Below are positions 29,769-38,714 of a DNA stretch of 64,000 nucleotides, piece after piece; the first letter of the stretch is position 1, and each line of letters opens with the position of its first letter. The DNA is from CALOFP01 sp942492635 (lineage in GTDB: Bacteria > UBP6 > UBA1177 > CALOFP01). A model generated the notes under the pieces. That model was not told where the DNA came from, made no database searches, and saw only the letters and a program-made list of their open reading frames with translations. The stretch covers positions 310,001 through 374,000 of the forward strand of contig CALOFP010000001.1 in the NCBI GenBank assembly GCA_942492635.1. Direction: 5' to 3'. Both the position numbers and the translations under genes were made by a program.

Positions 29769-29784
29769 CACATCTGGGGGGATG
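29769..29784 (+). promoter_or_regulatory. Degenerate copy of the CACATCT hairpin, 133 bases before chemoreceptor 3
   Basis: Reads CACATCTGGGGGGATG; the left arm is intact and the right arm keeps only GATG, so a 4-base stem (CATC/GATG) remains. Its distance to the ATG (133 bases) equals that of chemoreceptor 2, which supports a shared role. Confidence 0.4.
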
Positions 29785-29917
29785 GATTATCATTTGAACA
29801 GGTTCTGTCTGGATTATCTGCTGACTCTAAAAAACTTTAGATAGTATCTATCTCTAATAGTGGCTTCACTGTCAAAGGAATGATCCTCTGGAACTAATTC
29901 TGAAAATGGGAGAAATC

Positions 29918-31936
29918 ATGCAACTAACAATCAAGCAAAAACTAATTACTGCTTTTGTCGTGACAGTTTTACTGCCGATTTTGATTCTATCGGTTACTCT
30001 AAGTTCCCGAATAGAAAAAAATTCCAGGGAGAACTTTATCAAAAGCACAACGAATGAACTAAAACTGGCAAACAATTTAGTGACTACTTTTTTTGATGAA
30101 GTTAAGTCAAATGTTTCAATGTTGAAAAATCACCCTGTGGTTGGAGGAGTAGACGACACCCTTTCGACCTATCTGGAAAAAACCGAACCAACCTACCCAA
30201 TGTATTCGGAAAAGGGCGGCAAGGAAGCTGCTCTTCACAATCTGTTCAAACTTGTGATGGAGAATAATGGAAACTATGGAGAAATCTTTCTGGGAACAGT
30301 TCACGGGGCTTTCATCAACTCAACCGAAAGAGCCATAAAGGCGCACTATGATCCCAGGATAAGGGGATGGTACAAAAGGGCTTTGGCTGACAGAGGGCAG
30401 ATTGTTTTGACAGATCCGTACAAAACAACTTCCGGAGAAGTTCTCCTGAGTGTTGTTTCTACGGTTCAATCTCCGAATCAATCTCTTATCGGTGTTTTGG
30501 GAATTGATGTGTCCCTTGAAAAAATTACGGACATCATTTCAAAAATACAGGTCGGTAAAACCGGATATGTAATGATGATAGCCTCCGATGGAAGTATTAT
30601 CGCCGACCCTAAATACCCTGCCAACAATTTTAAAAAAATCAGCGACCTGAATTCACTTAAACCTATTGCAGAAACGAACTCTGATTCTTTGGAGCTGGAA
30701 ATTAACGGCAAAAATTATTTGACGACGATTGTCAAATCGGATACCGGCAGCGGAGTCAAATATGTAGGACTTATAGAGAAAAAGGAACTTATGGAAGGTG
30801 TGTATGCATTTATTTCTACGCTTGCAACCATAGCCATAATCCTTGTAATCCTCTTTGTCGTTGCGGGTGTTTTCTTTGCAAATTCCATATCCGGAAGGAT
30901 CAACAGAATAAAGGAGATCTTCAAGGATCTTTCCGAAGGAGAGGGAGACCTCACTGTAAGGATCGACTTCGAGGGAAGCGACGAACTTAAAAATCTTGCC
31001 GACTACTTCAACATGTTCGTCGAAAAGATCGAAAACCTCATCAAATCGATAAAAAATTCTGCCCAGAGCGTTCACACTTCCTCCCTGGAAGTTTCAGGCG
31101 GAAACCACCAGCTTTCAAGCTCCACGCAGGAGATGGCAAGCTCGCTTGAGGAGACAGCGGCATCCGTCGAAGAGATAACGAGTTCGATCAAGGATACTTC
31201 ATCCGCCGCAAGTGAAACCGCCGATGAAATAAAGAGAACCGCCATCGAAGCGGAAAAGGGTTCGAAAATGCTCGGCGAAATGGCCGTCGCCATGAAGGAC
31301 GTAGGTGAATCGGGAGAAAAGATCAAGGAGATCGTTACAGTTGTCAACGAGATAGCTTTCCAGACGAATCTTCTGGCCCTCAATGCCGCAGTCGAGGCGG
31401 CCAGAGCCGGTGAGGAGGGCAAGGGATTCGCCGTTGTCGCAGGTGAAGTCAGAAGTCTCGCCGGAAGATCCTCAGATGCGGCATCCGAGATAAAGAAGCT
31501 TGTCGAGAACAACGACATAAACATATCAAGGGCAAACGAACTTTCGAAAAAGACCACGGACACACTTATGAAGGTGGTTACGAATATTCAGGAAGCTACC
31601 GTATCCGTATCGGATATTGAACAGCGGGCAAAGGAGCAGGCAAGCGGAATCGAACAGATCAACGGTGCCGTAATGCAGATGGATGAGGTGACCCAGAGAA
31701 ACGCATCGCTTGTTGAGGAGCTTGCAAGTTCCGCCGAGGACATGAGTCGTGTCTCCGATTCACTTTCAAGGGATGTCGAGCAGTTCAGAGTTTCCGGAGG
31801 AAGGGAGTTTGCTCATAAAGCTGTGAAAAAATCACCGCCGAGTCCGAAAAGAGAGATCAAACTTCCCAGAAAGGAGAGTAGACCTCAAACCGGAGAAGAC
31901 GCCTTCTTCGATGACGATTCATTCGAGGAATTCTAG
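29918..31936 (+). CDS. Methyl-accepting chemotaxis protein 3 (dCache sensor)
   Basis: Start chosen at ATG 29918 (GGGAG lies before it; an ATG at 29906 is upstream of this site and in frame); 672 residues. The dCache motif is complete: Y144-x4-R149-x-W151-Y152, Tyr168 and the Asp of GIDVS. TM2 differs from chemoreceptors 1 and 2. From about 30950 to 31745 the DNA is nearly identical to chemoreceptor 1, while the segment from about 31745 to 31800 matches chemoreceptor 2, a mosaic pattern. It ends SFEEF. Amino-acid or related ligand predicted. Confidence 0.95.
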   Translation: MQLTIKQKLITAFVVTVLLPILILSVTLSSRIEKNSRENFIKSTTNELKLANNLVTTFFDEVKSNVSMLKNHPVVGGVDDTLSTYLEKTEPTYPMYSEKGGKEAALHNLFKLVMENNGNYGEIFLGTVHGAFINSTERAIKAHYDPRIRGWYKRALADRGQIVLTDPYKTTSGEVLLSVVSTVQSPNQSLIGVLGIDVSLEKITDIISKIQVGKTGYVMMIASDGSIIADPKYPANNFKKISDLNSLKPIAETNSDSLELEINGKNYLTTIVKSDTGSGVKYVGLIEKKELMEGVYAFISTLATIAIILVILFVVAGVFFANSISGRINRIKEIFKDLSEGEGDLTVRIDFEGSDELKNLADYFNMFVEKIENLIKSIKNSAQSVHTSSLEVSGGNHQLSSSTQEMASSLEETAASVEEITSSIKDTSSAASETADEIKRTAIEAEKGSKMLGEMAVAMKDVGESGEKIKEIVTVVNEIAFQTNLLALNAAVEAARAGEEGKGFAVVAGEVRSLAGRSSDAASEIKKLVENNDINISRANELSKKTTDTLMKVVTNIQEATVSVSDIEQRAKEQASGIEQINGAVMQMDEVTQRNASLVEELASSAEDMSRVSDSLSRDVEQFRVSGGREFAHKAVKKSPPSPKREIKLPRKESRPQTGEDAFFDDDSFEEF

Positions 31937-32030
31937 GACCGCTGATTCAGGGGATGAAGAGTTACCGCTGATTCAGCTGATTGATTTGATTACCCCGATT
32001 TCTTTTTCTCGTCCGCAGATTCACCTATGT
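31937..32030 (+). repeat. Chemoreceptor-linked downstream repeat, copy C
   Basis: Begins directly after the stop with gaccgctgattcaggggatg and then repeats CTGATT-based units followed by a CCGCAGATTCACC tail. It lies between the convergent chemoreceptor 3 and chemoreceptor 4 genes. Confidence 0.7.
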
Positions 32031-32232
32031 AAGTTCATATAAGAAGCCTCTATATATCTCACAAACAAAATATTCCTTTATCAACAGCTTCTATTTTTAT
32101 CTAAATATTTTAATTATCCTATATCCAGGTGTTAAAATAACTGAATTATCCTTTTTATTGTGATTTTAACGGCTGGATTTATCAGAATATTTTTTTTCTC
32201 GGGAAAGTAGATTAAGTTATTCTATTTAATAT

Positions 32233-34284
32233 TTAGAACTCTTCGAACTGTGAGTCGTCAAAAAATGCTGTTTCGGCTTCGGACGATATTTTTACGGGTT
32301 CTTTTTTCGGTTCCATCTTTCGAGCCTGTGAATTCGGCTTTCTTACAACTGCTCTTTTTCTTAACGGATTCATGCCGGTCTCCCCCACTTTGAAAAAGGA
32401 CACTTCGTCTGTAAGCTCATCCGACACATGTTTCATCTCTTCGGCTGCGGATGCGAGCTCTTCGACAAGCGAGGCATTCTGCTGAGTCACCTCCTCCATC
32501 TGCATTACGGCTCTGTTGATCTGCTCGATTCCGGAACTCTGCTCCTTCAACCGTTCTTCCATCTCCATTACGGATTCGGCTCCTTCCCTGACACGATTGA
32601 CAACTGCCGTTAGCTTTTCAACAGTCTCTTCCGTGAATCTTCCTGCCTCAAAAATGCGTTCATCATTCTGTTCTACCAGTGATTTAATTTCCCGAACTGC
32701 GGTACCGCTTCTCGCTGCGAGATTTCTGACTTCTCCGGCAACAACGGCAAAGCCCTTTCCCTCTTCACCTGCCCTAGCTGCCTCGACTGCCGCGTTGAGA
32801 GCCAGAAGGTTGGTCTGGAAAGCAATGTCGTTTACAACATCGACAATCTCCTTTATCCGTTCGCCGGAAGTTTTTAACTCACCCGTTGCCTCCTGCATCT
32901 TTGAAAGCATCTCAGCCCCCTTTCCTGCGTCTCGTGCCGTCAGGGTCATCTCATGGGCCACCAGTGCGCCTTTTTCCGTTGTCTCGCGAATTGAGGCCGT
33001 TATTTCCTCCACGCTTGCAGCAGTTTCTTCCAGTGAAGAAGCCATCTCCTGGGTTGCACTGGAAAGCTGGTTGTTTCCGCTTGCAACCTCTCCGCTGGAT
33101 CCTCCGACTCTTTCGGAAGAGTGTTTAACGGTAGTCATAAGATTGTGTAACTTCTCCATAAATCCATTAAATCCCGAAGCGAGTTTCCCAAGTTCATCTT
33201 CTTTCAGATAGTCGAAACGGACCGTGAGATCCCCTTCTCCGATCATTTCAAATTTCTCCATGGTAAAGGTGAGGCCCCTGTTAAACTTCTTACTCAGCAG
33301 GATTACGATCACAAGTACAAGTGCTGAAACGACAAGCGCCAGTGTCCAGAAAATATTTCGGAGTTCAAAGGCGTAAGCCAACGCTTCCTCCTCACTTATT
33401 GTTGAAATTATTCCCCATGAAAGCCCCTTGATATTAACCGGTTCGTAGGCAACAAGTTCACGAAGACCTGTACTTCCAACCTTGAAACCGTGTCCATTCT
33501 TGCCTTCGAGAGCAAGTTTGGTAAATTCATCGCTTCTCTTATCTCCGATCTTTCCGTTTTTGAGCTGCCTATCGCTTCTGTATGATGTCTTACCATCTAC
33601 ACGGCCTACAAGATATGTTTCCCCGCTTTCTCCGAGCCCCCTACGGTTGTGTACGATTTTGTTGATTTTTTCAACAGGAATCTGGAGCGCGACAACGGCA
33701 TCGGCTCCCTCTATTCGGGTTGCGACAAAAGCCGCCTGCTCTCCTCCGCTCGGTGAATAGAATGAAAAGTCGGCAATTGCGACATCTTCCGAACTTGTCG
33801 CAGATCTCCACACATCGGCAAGTCCTTCATTTTTGTAAGGTCCGGTCTTAAGACTCGCCCCCAGATCCGCCTCTCTTCTGACGGTAAAGAGAACATCACC
33901 CGACTCCGAATCAATTACAAAAAGATCATGATAATCATAATTATCAGTAAATTTGGCGACATACATCCCATACTTATCAAGAATGCTTCGATACTGTTCG
34001 CTCTTGACGTCAGAATTTCCAGAATTTCGAAGCTCCCTCAAGTGGGTTACGATATTCTGCATGTCTGCACTTTTTGAAAGAATTTCTACATCTTCATGAA
34101 ATTTGAGGAACAATTCCTCAACCTGCACTTCCTTAAGCGACTGTATCGCCTTGAATTTTTCAAAAGCCGATTCGGCGAGCCCTTCCCTCGCACGGCTGTA
34201 GCCGACCACCGCAACAACAACAAGAGGCAGAAGCCCCAGAAAGAGAAAAAGCAGTACAGTTTTGGCCTTGATCGATAATTTCAT
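32233..34284 (-). CDS. Methyl-accepting chemotaxis protein 4
   Basis: 683 residues, ATG at 34284 with GGGAGG upstream. TM1 is at about 8-28. A double-Cache-type sensor (about 35-300) follows, with segments such as YHDLFVIDSESGDVLFTV and GLGESGETYLVGRVDG, but without the Y-x4-R-x-W-Y amino-acid motif of its neighbours. TM2 is at about 310-332, then HAMP and a methyl-accepting domain with tip DIAFQTNLLALNAAVEAAR. The C-terminus is AFFDDSQFEEF, again an F-E-E-F ending behind an acidic stretch. It is convergent with the three-receptor array and clearly more diverged from it. The ligand is unknown. Confidence 0.93.
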   Translation of the reverse strand: MKLSIKAKTVLLFLFLGLLPLVVVAVVGYSRAREGLAESAFEKFKAIQSLKEVQVEELFLKFHEDVEILSKSADMQNIVTHLRELRNSGNSDVKSEQYRSILDKYGMYVAKFTDNYDYHDLFVIDSESGDVLFTVRREADLGASLKTGPYKNEGLADVWRSATSSEDVAIADFSFYSPSGGEQAAFVATRIEGADAVVALQIPVEKINKIVHNRRGLGESGETYLVGRVDGKTSYRSDRQLKNGKIGDKRSDEFTKLALEGKNGHGFKVGSTGLRELVAYEPVNIKGLSWGIISTISEEEALAYAFELRNIFWTLALVVSALVLVIVILLSKKFNRGLTFTMEKFEMIGEGDLTVRFDYLKEDELGKLASGFNGFMEKLHNLMTTVKHSSERVGGSSGEVASGNNQLSSATQEMASSLEETAASVEEITASIRETTEKGALVAHEMTLTARDAGKGAEMLSKMQEATGELKTSGERIKEIVDVVNDIAFQTNLLALNAAVEAARAGEEGKGFAVVAGEVRNLAARSGTAVREIKSLVEQNDERIFEAGRFTEETVEKLTAVVNRVREGAESVMEMEERLKEQSSGIEQINRAVMQMEEVTQQNASLVEELASAAEEMKHVSDELTDEVSFFKVGETGMNPLRKRAVVRKPNSQARKMEPKKEPVKISSEAETAFFDDSQFEEF

Positions 34285-34578
34285 TACACACCCTCCCCAC
34301 CAGAATGATAACTATTATCACTTTTACTTAATTATATCTTTTCCAAAATGTAATACAAAGAAAATTTAACTAGACCGTGACCAACGATGAACTAAAACAG
34401 ACCAACTCATTGATTTTAATAACTTTTAATACTACATCGAATTTAACAAACATCAAATTAACAATATTTATTATTTTGGTTTTGTTTCTGTTTTGAGGGG
34501 AAAGAGATTCCTGGAATACCAATAAAATCAAATAAGACTACTATCCTGTCTTATCATTTTTAGTAGAGAAATGGATTT

Positions 34579-35496
34579 TCAGTCCTCCACCTTAAGATCC
34601 CATTCGATCTTTTGATCCACGACAAAACATCCGCCGTCTTCGACAAATGCAGAACTCATGTAATCCTCGAAAAAGTGCTCCTTCAAAACAAGACCGGTTA
34701 TCGAGCCGGCGCTTCCGGTAACATATCCGTCAACATCCAAATCCACCTTTTTAAGCTCGAGCACTCCGCTTTTTGCAAAATATGCTGTATCCCCTCCTTC
34801 CAGATGTTCGCTGTCCACATCCAGATAAACCCTCTGGGGTGCCGTTTGAAAGGAACTGTAGGCCCCTTCACCGAGTGCAAATTTTCCGGTTTTTCCGTAT
34901 TCAACATCATCTGCCATATTAAAATCCATATAGAAGAAATCTTCAAAATAGTAGTAATCAGGATCATTCTCATCCTGTAACTTCTGTATTCCGACTTCGG
35001 GGCTGAATAGTGAGTAGTAGACATGGTCTATGGTTCCGGGAATGAGAAGTAATGAAATATCTTTAATATGAGTTACAGAACCGCATCCTTCCAGATCGAA
35101 CTCCATCGGCTCCTCTCCACCGTTTCCGGTATCATCATGGGTTTCAAGCTGACCGTCAACATCAGCATCATCGCTCTCTTCACCGGTTTCGGAATCATCT
35201 TCCTGATCTGTTACATCTGCATCGGACTCAATTTCAAAATCCGATTCTTCGTCGGAAACTTCTACATCCGCAGTTTCTGTATCGTCATCCTCTTTAACTC
35301 CTTTGTCCGAAGCCTCTGTATCGGTATCGGAAGCTGTGTCCCCTTCACTCTTCTCTACGTCCCCTTCCGAATCGCTATCTGACAGTTCAATCAGATCCGC
35401 ATCGCTGCTCTTCTCACTCTTCTTTGAGACGGAATCGGCGCAGGAAACAACAAAAAGAAAAACAAAAACATAAAGAATAGAACAAATTTTTTTCAT
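34579..35496 (-). CDS. Acidic-linker lipoprotein
   Basis: Start moved to ATG 35496 (GAGG site upstream, then MKKICSILYVFVFLFVVSC); 305 residues. The lipobox is VVSC, with Cys19 the lipid site. Residues about 20-135 are almost entirely Asp, Glu, Ser and Thr, with units such as SDSDSEGD and DTDTEASD, which suggests an extended or calcium-binding linker. A folded domain of about 170 residues follows (GCGSVTHIKDISLLLIPG, YFEDFFYMDFN) and two Cys in the tail region. No known domain is recognised. It is probably displayed on the outer membrane. It resembles, in linker style, the small lipoprotein at 45453. Confidence 0.75.
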   Translation of the reverse strand: MKKICSILYVFVFLFVVSCADSVSKKSEKSSDADLIELSDSDSEGDVEKSEGDTASDTDTEASDKGVKEDDDTETADVEVSDEESDFEIESDADVTDQEDDSETGEESDDADVDGQLETHDDTGNGGEEPMEFDLEGCGSVTHIKDISLLLIPGTIDHVYYSLFSPEVGIQKLQDENDPDYYYFEDFFYMDFNMADDVEYGKTGKFALGEGAYSSFQTAPQRVYLDVDSEHLEGGDTAYFAKSGVLELKKVDLDVDGYVTGSAGSITGLVLKEHFFEDYMSSAFVEDGGCFVVDQKIEWDLKVED

Positions 35497-35748
35497 AAAG
35501 ACCTCTATCAATAGTCCACAAAATTAAACATTTGGATCAGCATGGTAGCGAAAAAGAAGCTTAAAGGCAAAGGAAAAATGGGACTGTTCCTACAAAAAAA
35601 GGGGGGTTTTCATCCACCAATTTGTTATTCTTCGACATTTCCTTTTCTTAAAATTTTGCCGAACACTATTTTTTGATTGAACCAATATCCGATGTTAGAA
35701 TTCTTGTCGGACCGGACTCTTTTAAAAACCCGGCAAAGGGAGCGCACT

Positions 35749-37656
35749 GTGAAAAACACGGTTCTATTTTTATTTACTTCATTTCTGATTCTCTCGTGCC
35801 AGACAGTTCGCTACAGGGGAAGTGACTCCATCTCTGATTGCTACGGTGCATATGCTGAGGCTATTGAGAGTGAAGATATGGAACTATTTGAGTTCCTTGT
35901 TAAAAATTACGATCCAAGAGCGTGTCGAAACATAGAGAACGACACCCCGCTGCACTATGCTGTAAAAACCAATAAATTGAATCTATTGCAAAAATTTTTA
36001 AAACCTTCCAATACACAGATCCGTAACGGCAAATCCGCCACTCCTCTTCACACCGCCTGCAGATTCAACAGAGAGGAAATAGCAAGAGTTCTCCTGGAGA
36101 GAGGAGTTGACCCGACACTTCGCGACATCAACGGAAAAACAGCCCTTCACTTATGCGCAGCCCACGGATCCACGGCAATGGTAAGGATGCTTTCCACAAG
36201 CGAATCTGCAGTCAACAGCGTTGACAACAGAGGCAAAACAGCCATTTTCTACGCAATAGAAAATGATCGTGAAAGTATTGTAACAACACTTCTTGAAAAA
36301 GGCGCTTCAACTGAAATTCCTGACCTTCAAGGAAGAGTGCCCATTCATGAAGCGGCCCTTTGGTCCTCTTTTGAGACATTTCTCCCCATTGCACGGTTGA
36401 CTCCCAATCTTGAGGCTGTTGACAAGACAAATGAAACACCACTGCATCTCGCCTCGGAATCTGCCAACATGAAAATTGTTTCATTTCTTCTGGAACACGA
36501 AGTCTCCGTATTTCCAATCGATTTTTGCAGATCCACGCCTCTCCACAGGGCTCTCTCAAGGGGGCACAACAAGGTCTCGCTGAAACTCATTGATAAGGGA
36601 AGTACTGTTGCCGCCCCAGATTGCAGGGGAAATTTTCAAATACATCTGGCGGTCAGACACTCAGATACCGAGGTTGTTCGTCAACTGCTTCTCAGGGATG
36701 TGGATCCCAACGTGAAAGACGGGTCCGGAGCTGCCCCCATCCACATCGCCGCACGATACCGTAATGTTGAGATGGTGAAGTTACTGAAAAATTACGGTGC
36801 GAAAATCGATGAGACCGATTCATCCGGTAGAACAGCACTTGAGATTTCCGAATCCATGGACGACCGGGAAACAGCCTCATACATCAGAAGGGAGCTCTCC
36901 ATTCCGGCATCAGAAAATCCTGATCTGCACGACAAACTCTACCAGTCAGAGTATTCTTTACCGGTTATCGCCGGCTATTTCAGCAAGGGTTCATTCTTCG
37001 GACTTCTGCAGATAGGTCTTGTCAACAGCCTGGAAAACAATTTTCTCGGTACCAGTCAGATAGGCATATTCAACAGCACGGGAGGCATTTTCGCAGGACT
37101 GTTTCAGTTAGGCGTAGTAAATTCGTCATCTTACAAAGCAAGAAACAAGGAAGGAAGCGTACTTTTTCGAAACCGGTGCTACACACTCGCACAGATCGGA
37201 GCTGTCAACGGCGCAGGAAACTTTGCTGTCGGAATGCAGCTCGGAGCGGTTAACAGCGCTGAAAACCTTATTGCAGTAGGACAGCTAGGAATCCACAACA
37301 TTTCTCATAAGTTCCTCGGACTAGGCAGCGTCTCCTTTGTATCAGAACACTCAAAATTTGCAGGAATTTTGAATCTCGGGATCATCTACAGCCGGAGCGA
37401 AGAACTCTACGGAATTCAAGCCGGATTTTACAGCCGAAGCATTGAAATGAACGGATTTTCGGTGGGCGCAATCAATCTTTCAAGGACAAGTAACGGCATA
37501 TCGATAGGAATTTACAACGAGTCAACAATCGCCAGAGGAATAATGATCGGGCTGATCAACCGTTCGATCATTCTCAAGGGAATCCAGATCGGCCTCCTGA
37601 ACATCGCCGAAAATTCACCTCTCCCCTACATGCCGATTGTAAATATTGGGTGGTAG
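35749..37656 (+). CDS. Ankyrin-repeat lipoprotein with C-terminal GxQxGxxN surface repeats
   Basis: I start at GTG 35749 because AAAGGGAG (35736-35742) precedes it and it opens a lipoprotein signal ending LILSC (Cys17); the longer frame from TTG 35677 has no such site. 635 residues. About ten ankyrin repeats fill residues 45-375 (TPLHTACRFNREEIARVLLE, KTALHLCAAHGS, APIHIAARYRN). From about 405 on there are roughly a dozen short units of the form GxxQxGxxN (LLQIGLVN, SQIGIFN, GMQLGAVN, GIQIGLLN), probably a beta-solenoid. The same unit is found in the caspase protein at 40073. It is likely surface or periplasmic; the binding partner is unknown. Confidence 0.8.
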   Translation: MKNTVLFLFTSFLILSCQTVRYRGSDSISDCYGAYAEAIESEDMELFEFLVKNYDPRACRNIENDTPLHYAVKTNKLNLLQKFLKPSNTQIRNGKSATPLHTACRFNREEIARVLLERGVDPTLRDINGKTALHLCAAHGSTAMVRMLSTSESAVNSVDNRGKTAIFYAIENDRESIVTTLLEKGASTEIPDLQGRVPIHEAALWSSFETFLPIARLTPNLEAVDKTNETPLHLASESANMKIVSFLLEHEVSVFPIDFCRSTPLHRALSRGHNKVSLKLIDKGSTVAAPDCRGNFQIHLAVRHSDTEVVRQLLLRDVDPNVKDGSGAAPIHIAARYRNVEMVKLLKNYGAKIDETDSSGRTALEISESMDDRETASYIRRELSIPASENPDLHDKLYQSEYSLPVIAGYFSKGSFFGLLQIGLVNSLENNFLGTSQIGIFNSTGGIFAGLFQLGVVNSSSYKARNKEGSVLFRNRCYTLAQIGAVNGAGNFAVGMQLGAVNSAENLIAVGQLGIHNISHKFLGLGSVSFVSEHSKFAGILNLGIIYSRSEELYGIQAGFYSRSIEMNGFSVGAINLSRTSNGISIGIYNESTIARGIMIGLINRSIILKGIQIGLLNIAENSPLPYMPIVNIGW

Positions 37657-37709
37657 AGAGTTGTGAGGTGCAACAGTGGATGAAGTGATAAATCATAGCG
37701 TTGGGGAAG

Positions 37710-38162
37710 TTACACACTTCTTGTAATATATCCGGTGTAGTCCTTCAACTTCGGTTCGTACTTTTCGTTGAAAAGCGGAGAGGAGATGAGAAAATCGGCC
37801 GTTGAACGGTTGTTTGCCGTCGGAATGTTGTAGAGAACGGCTATTCTTGTGAGTGCCTTGATATCCACATCGTGGGGCTGGGGCTCCATTGGATCCACAA
37901 AGAAAATCATGATATCTATCTCACCGTCGCATATTTTTGCGCCGAGCTGCTGATCACCGCCCAAGGGTCCGGACTTGAGACGGTTTACGGAAAAATCCCA
38001 TCCTGTCTTTTTTGCAAGAGCCTCCTCTACAAGTCGTCCGGTTGTTCCTGTGCAGATCAGAGTGTGTTTTGAGATTGTTTCATAGTTGGATTCGACCCAT
38101 TCGATCAGATCCTTTTTCCTGTTGTCGTGAGCAACAAGAGCGATGTTTTTTCTTTTTTCCAT
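37710..38162 (-). CDS. mgsA: Methylglyoxal synthase
   Basis: 150 residues, the usual size. It converts dihydroxyacetone phosphate to methylglyoxal and phosphate in the cytoplasm, a bypass of lower glycolysis under phosphate limitation. Family segments are clear: VAHDNRKKDLIEWV, GTTGRL, SGPLGGDQQLGA and FFVDPMEPQPHDVDIKALTR with the catalytic Asp and His, then IPTANNRSTADFLISSPLF. It stands alone on the minus strand between two plus-strand transcription units. Confidence 0.96.
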   Translation of the reverse strand: MEKRKNIALVAHDNRKKDLIEWVESNYETISKHTLICTGTTGRLVEEALAKKTGWDFSVNRLKSGPLGGDQQLGAKICDGEIDIMIFFVDPMEPQPHDVDIKALTRIAVLYNIPTANNRSTADFLISSPLFNEKYEPKLKDYTGYITRSV

Positions 38163-38714
38163 TTTTTCTCCTGAATTTGAGCCCGATAAAAAAAACGGAC
38201 TTCCATTACAAGGGCATTATAGGCGAATTGAATAGAGCTTTGTCAAGATTTTGTCAGGATTAGGTTAAGGTGTTCGGAAAATTGTACAATTTTGAGTCAG
38301 GGCAGTTGGATAGTCAATGCTGTAAAATAGTGCCTGCAGCGGGTTTTTAACCCCTATTTTCTTTTTGAAAACAAAACTTTCCCATGAGGAGAGTTTTTTA
38401 GATTTCTCCATTCCTTGCTTTCCTCATATTTTTCAGCATGATGAAAGCAGTTTGAGCTCGTTCGAAAAAGACAGGTTTGTATTGAAAATTCAACACTGAG
38501 AACAGCTGTTGTATAATTTGTAGGGAAATTTTACAAAATGCGGCCCATTAATTCATGACGCTGTTGGTAAACTCATTCATTCGAATCCCGTTTGGTCGCC
38601 CTGTTTTTTCATTGCCCGAACGCCTATTCAGCCCGCGCTGTAATTTTTTTATTTTTCCGGTAACACTTTTCTTCCGATCCGGTGTTTCAATAAACGGATT
38701 GCGGAGGTATTGAG
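38163..38714. other. 550-base region upstream of the sigma/anti-sigma/caspase operon
   Basis: It lies between the divergent methylglyoxal synthase start and the sigma-factor start, so it should hold promoters in both directions. No gene-like frame is evident. An autoregulated ECF promoter would be expected here, but I could not single one out by eye. A T-arm-like fragment (about 38575-38600) is noted under rejected items. Confidence 0.5.

Noticed and set aside
26068..31563. Long minus-strand frames rich in Ser/Ala across the three chemoreceptors
   Set aside because: Antisense shadows of the methyl-accepting domain; they appear at the same place in each copy because the DNA is duplicated.
38570..38600. 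Sequence TTCGAATCCC followed by TTTGGTCGCC, like the 3' end of a tRNA
   Set aside because: No matching 5' acceptor, D-arm or anticodon arm precedes it, and the T-stem does not pair. At most a chance or decayed fragment.
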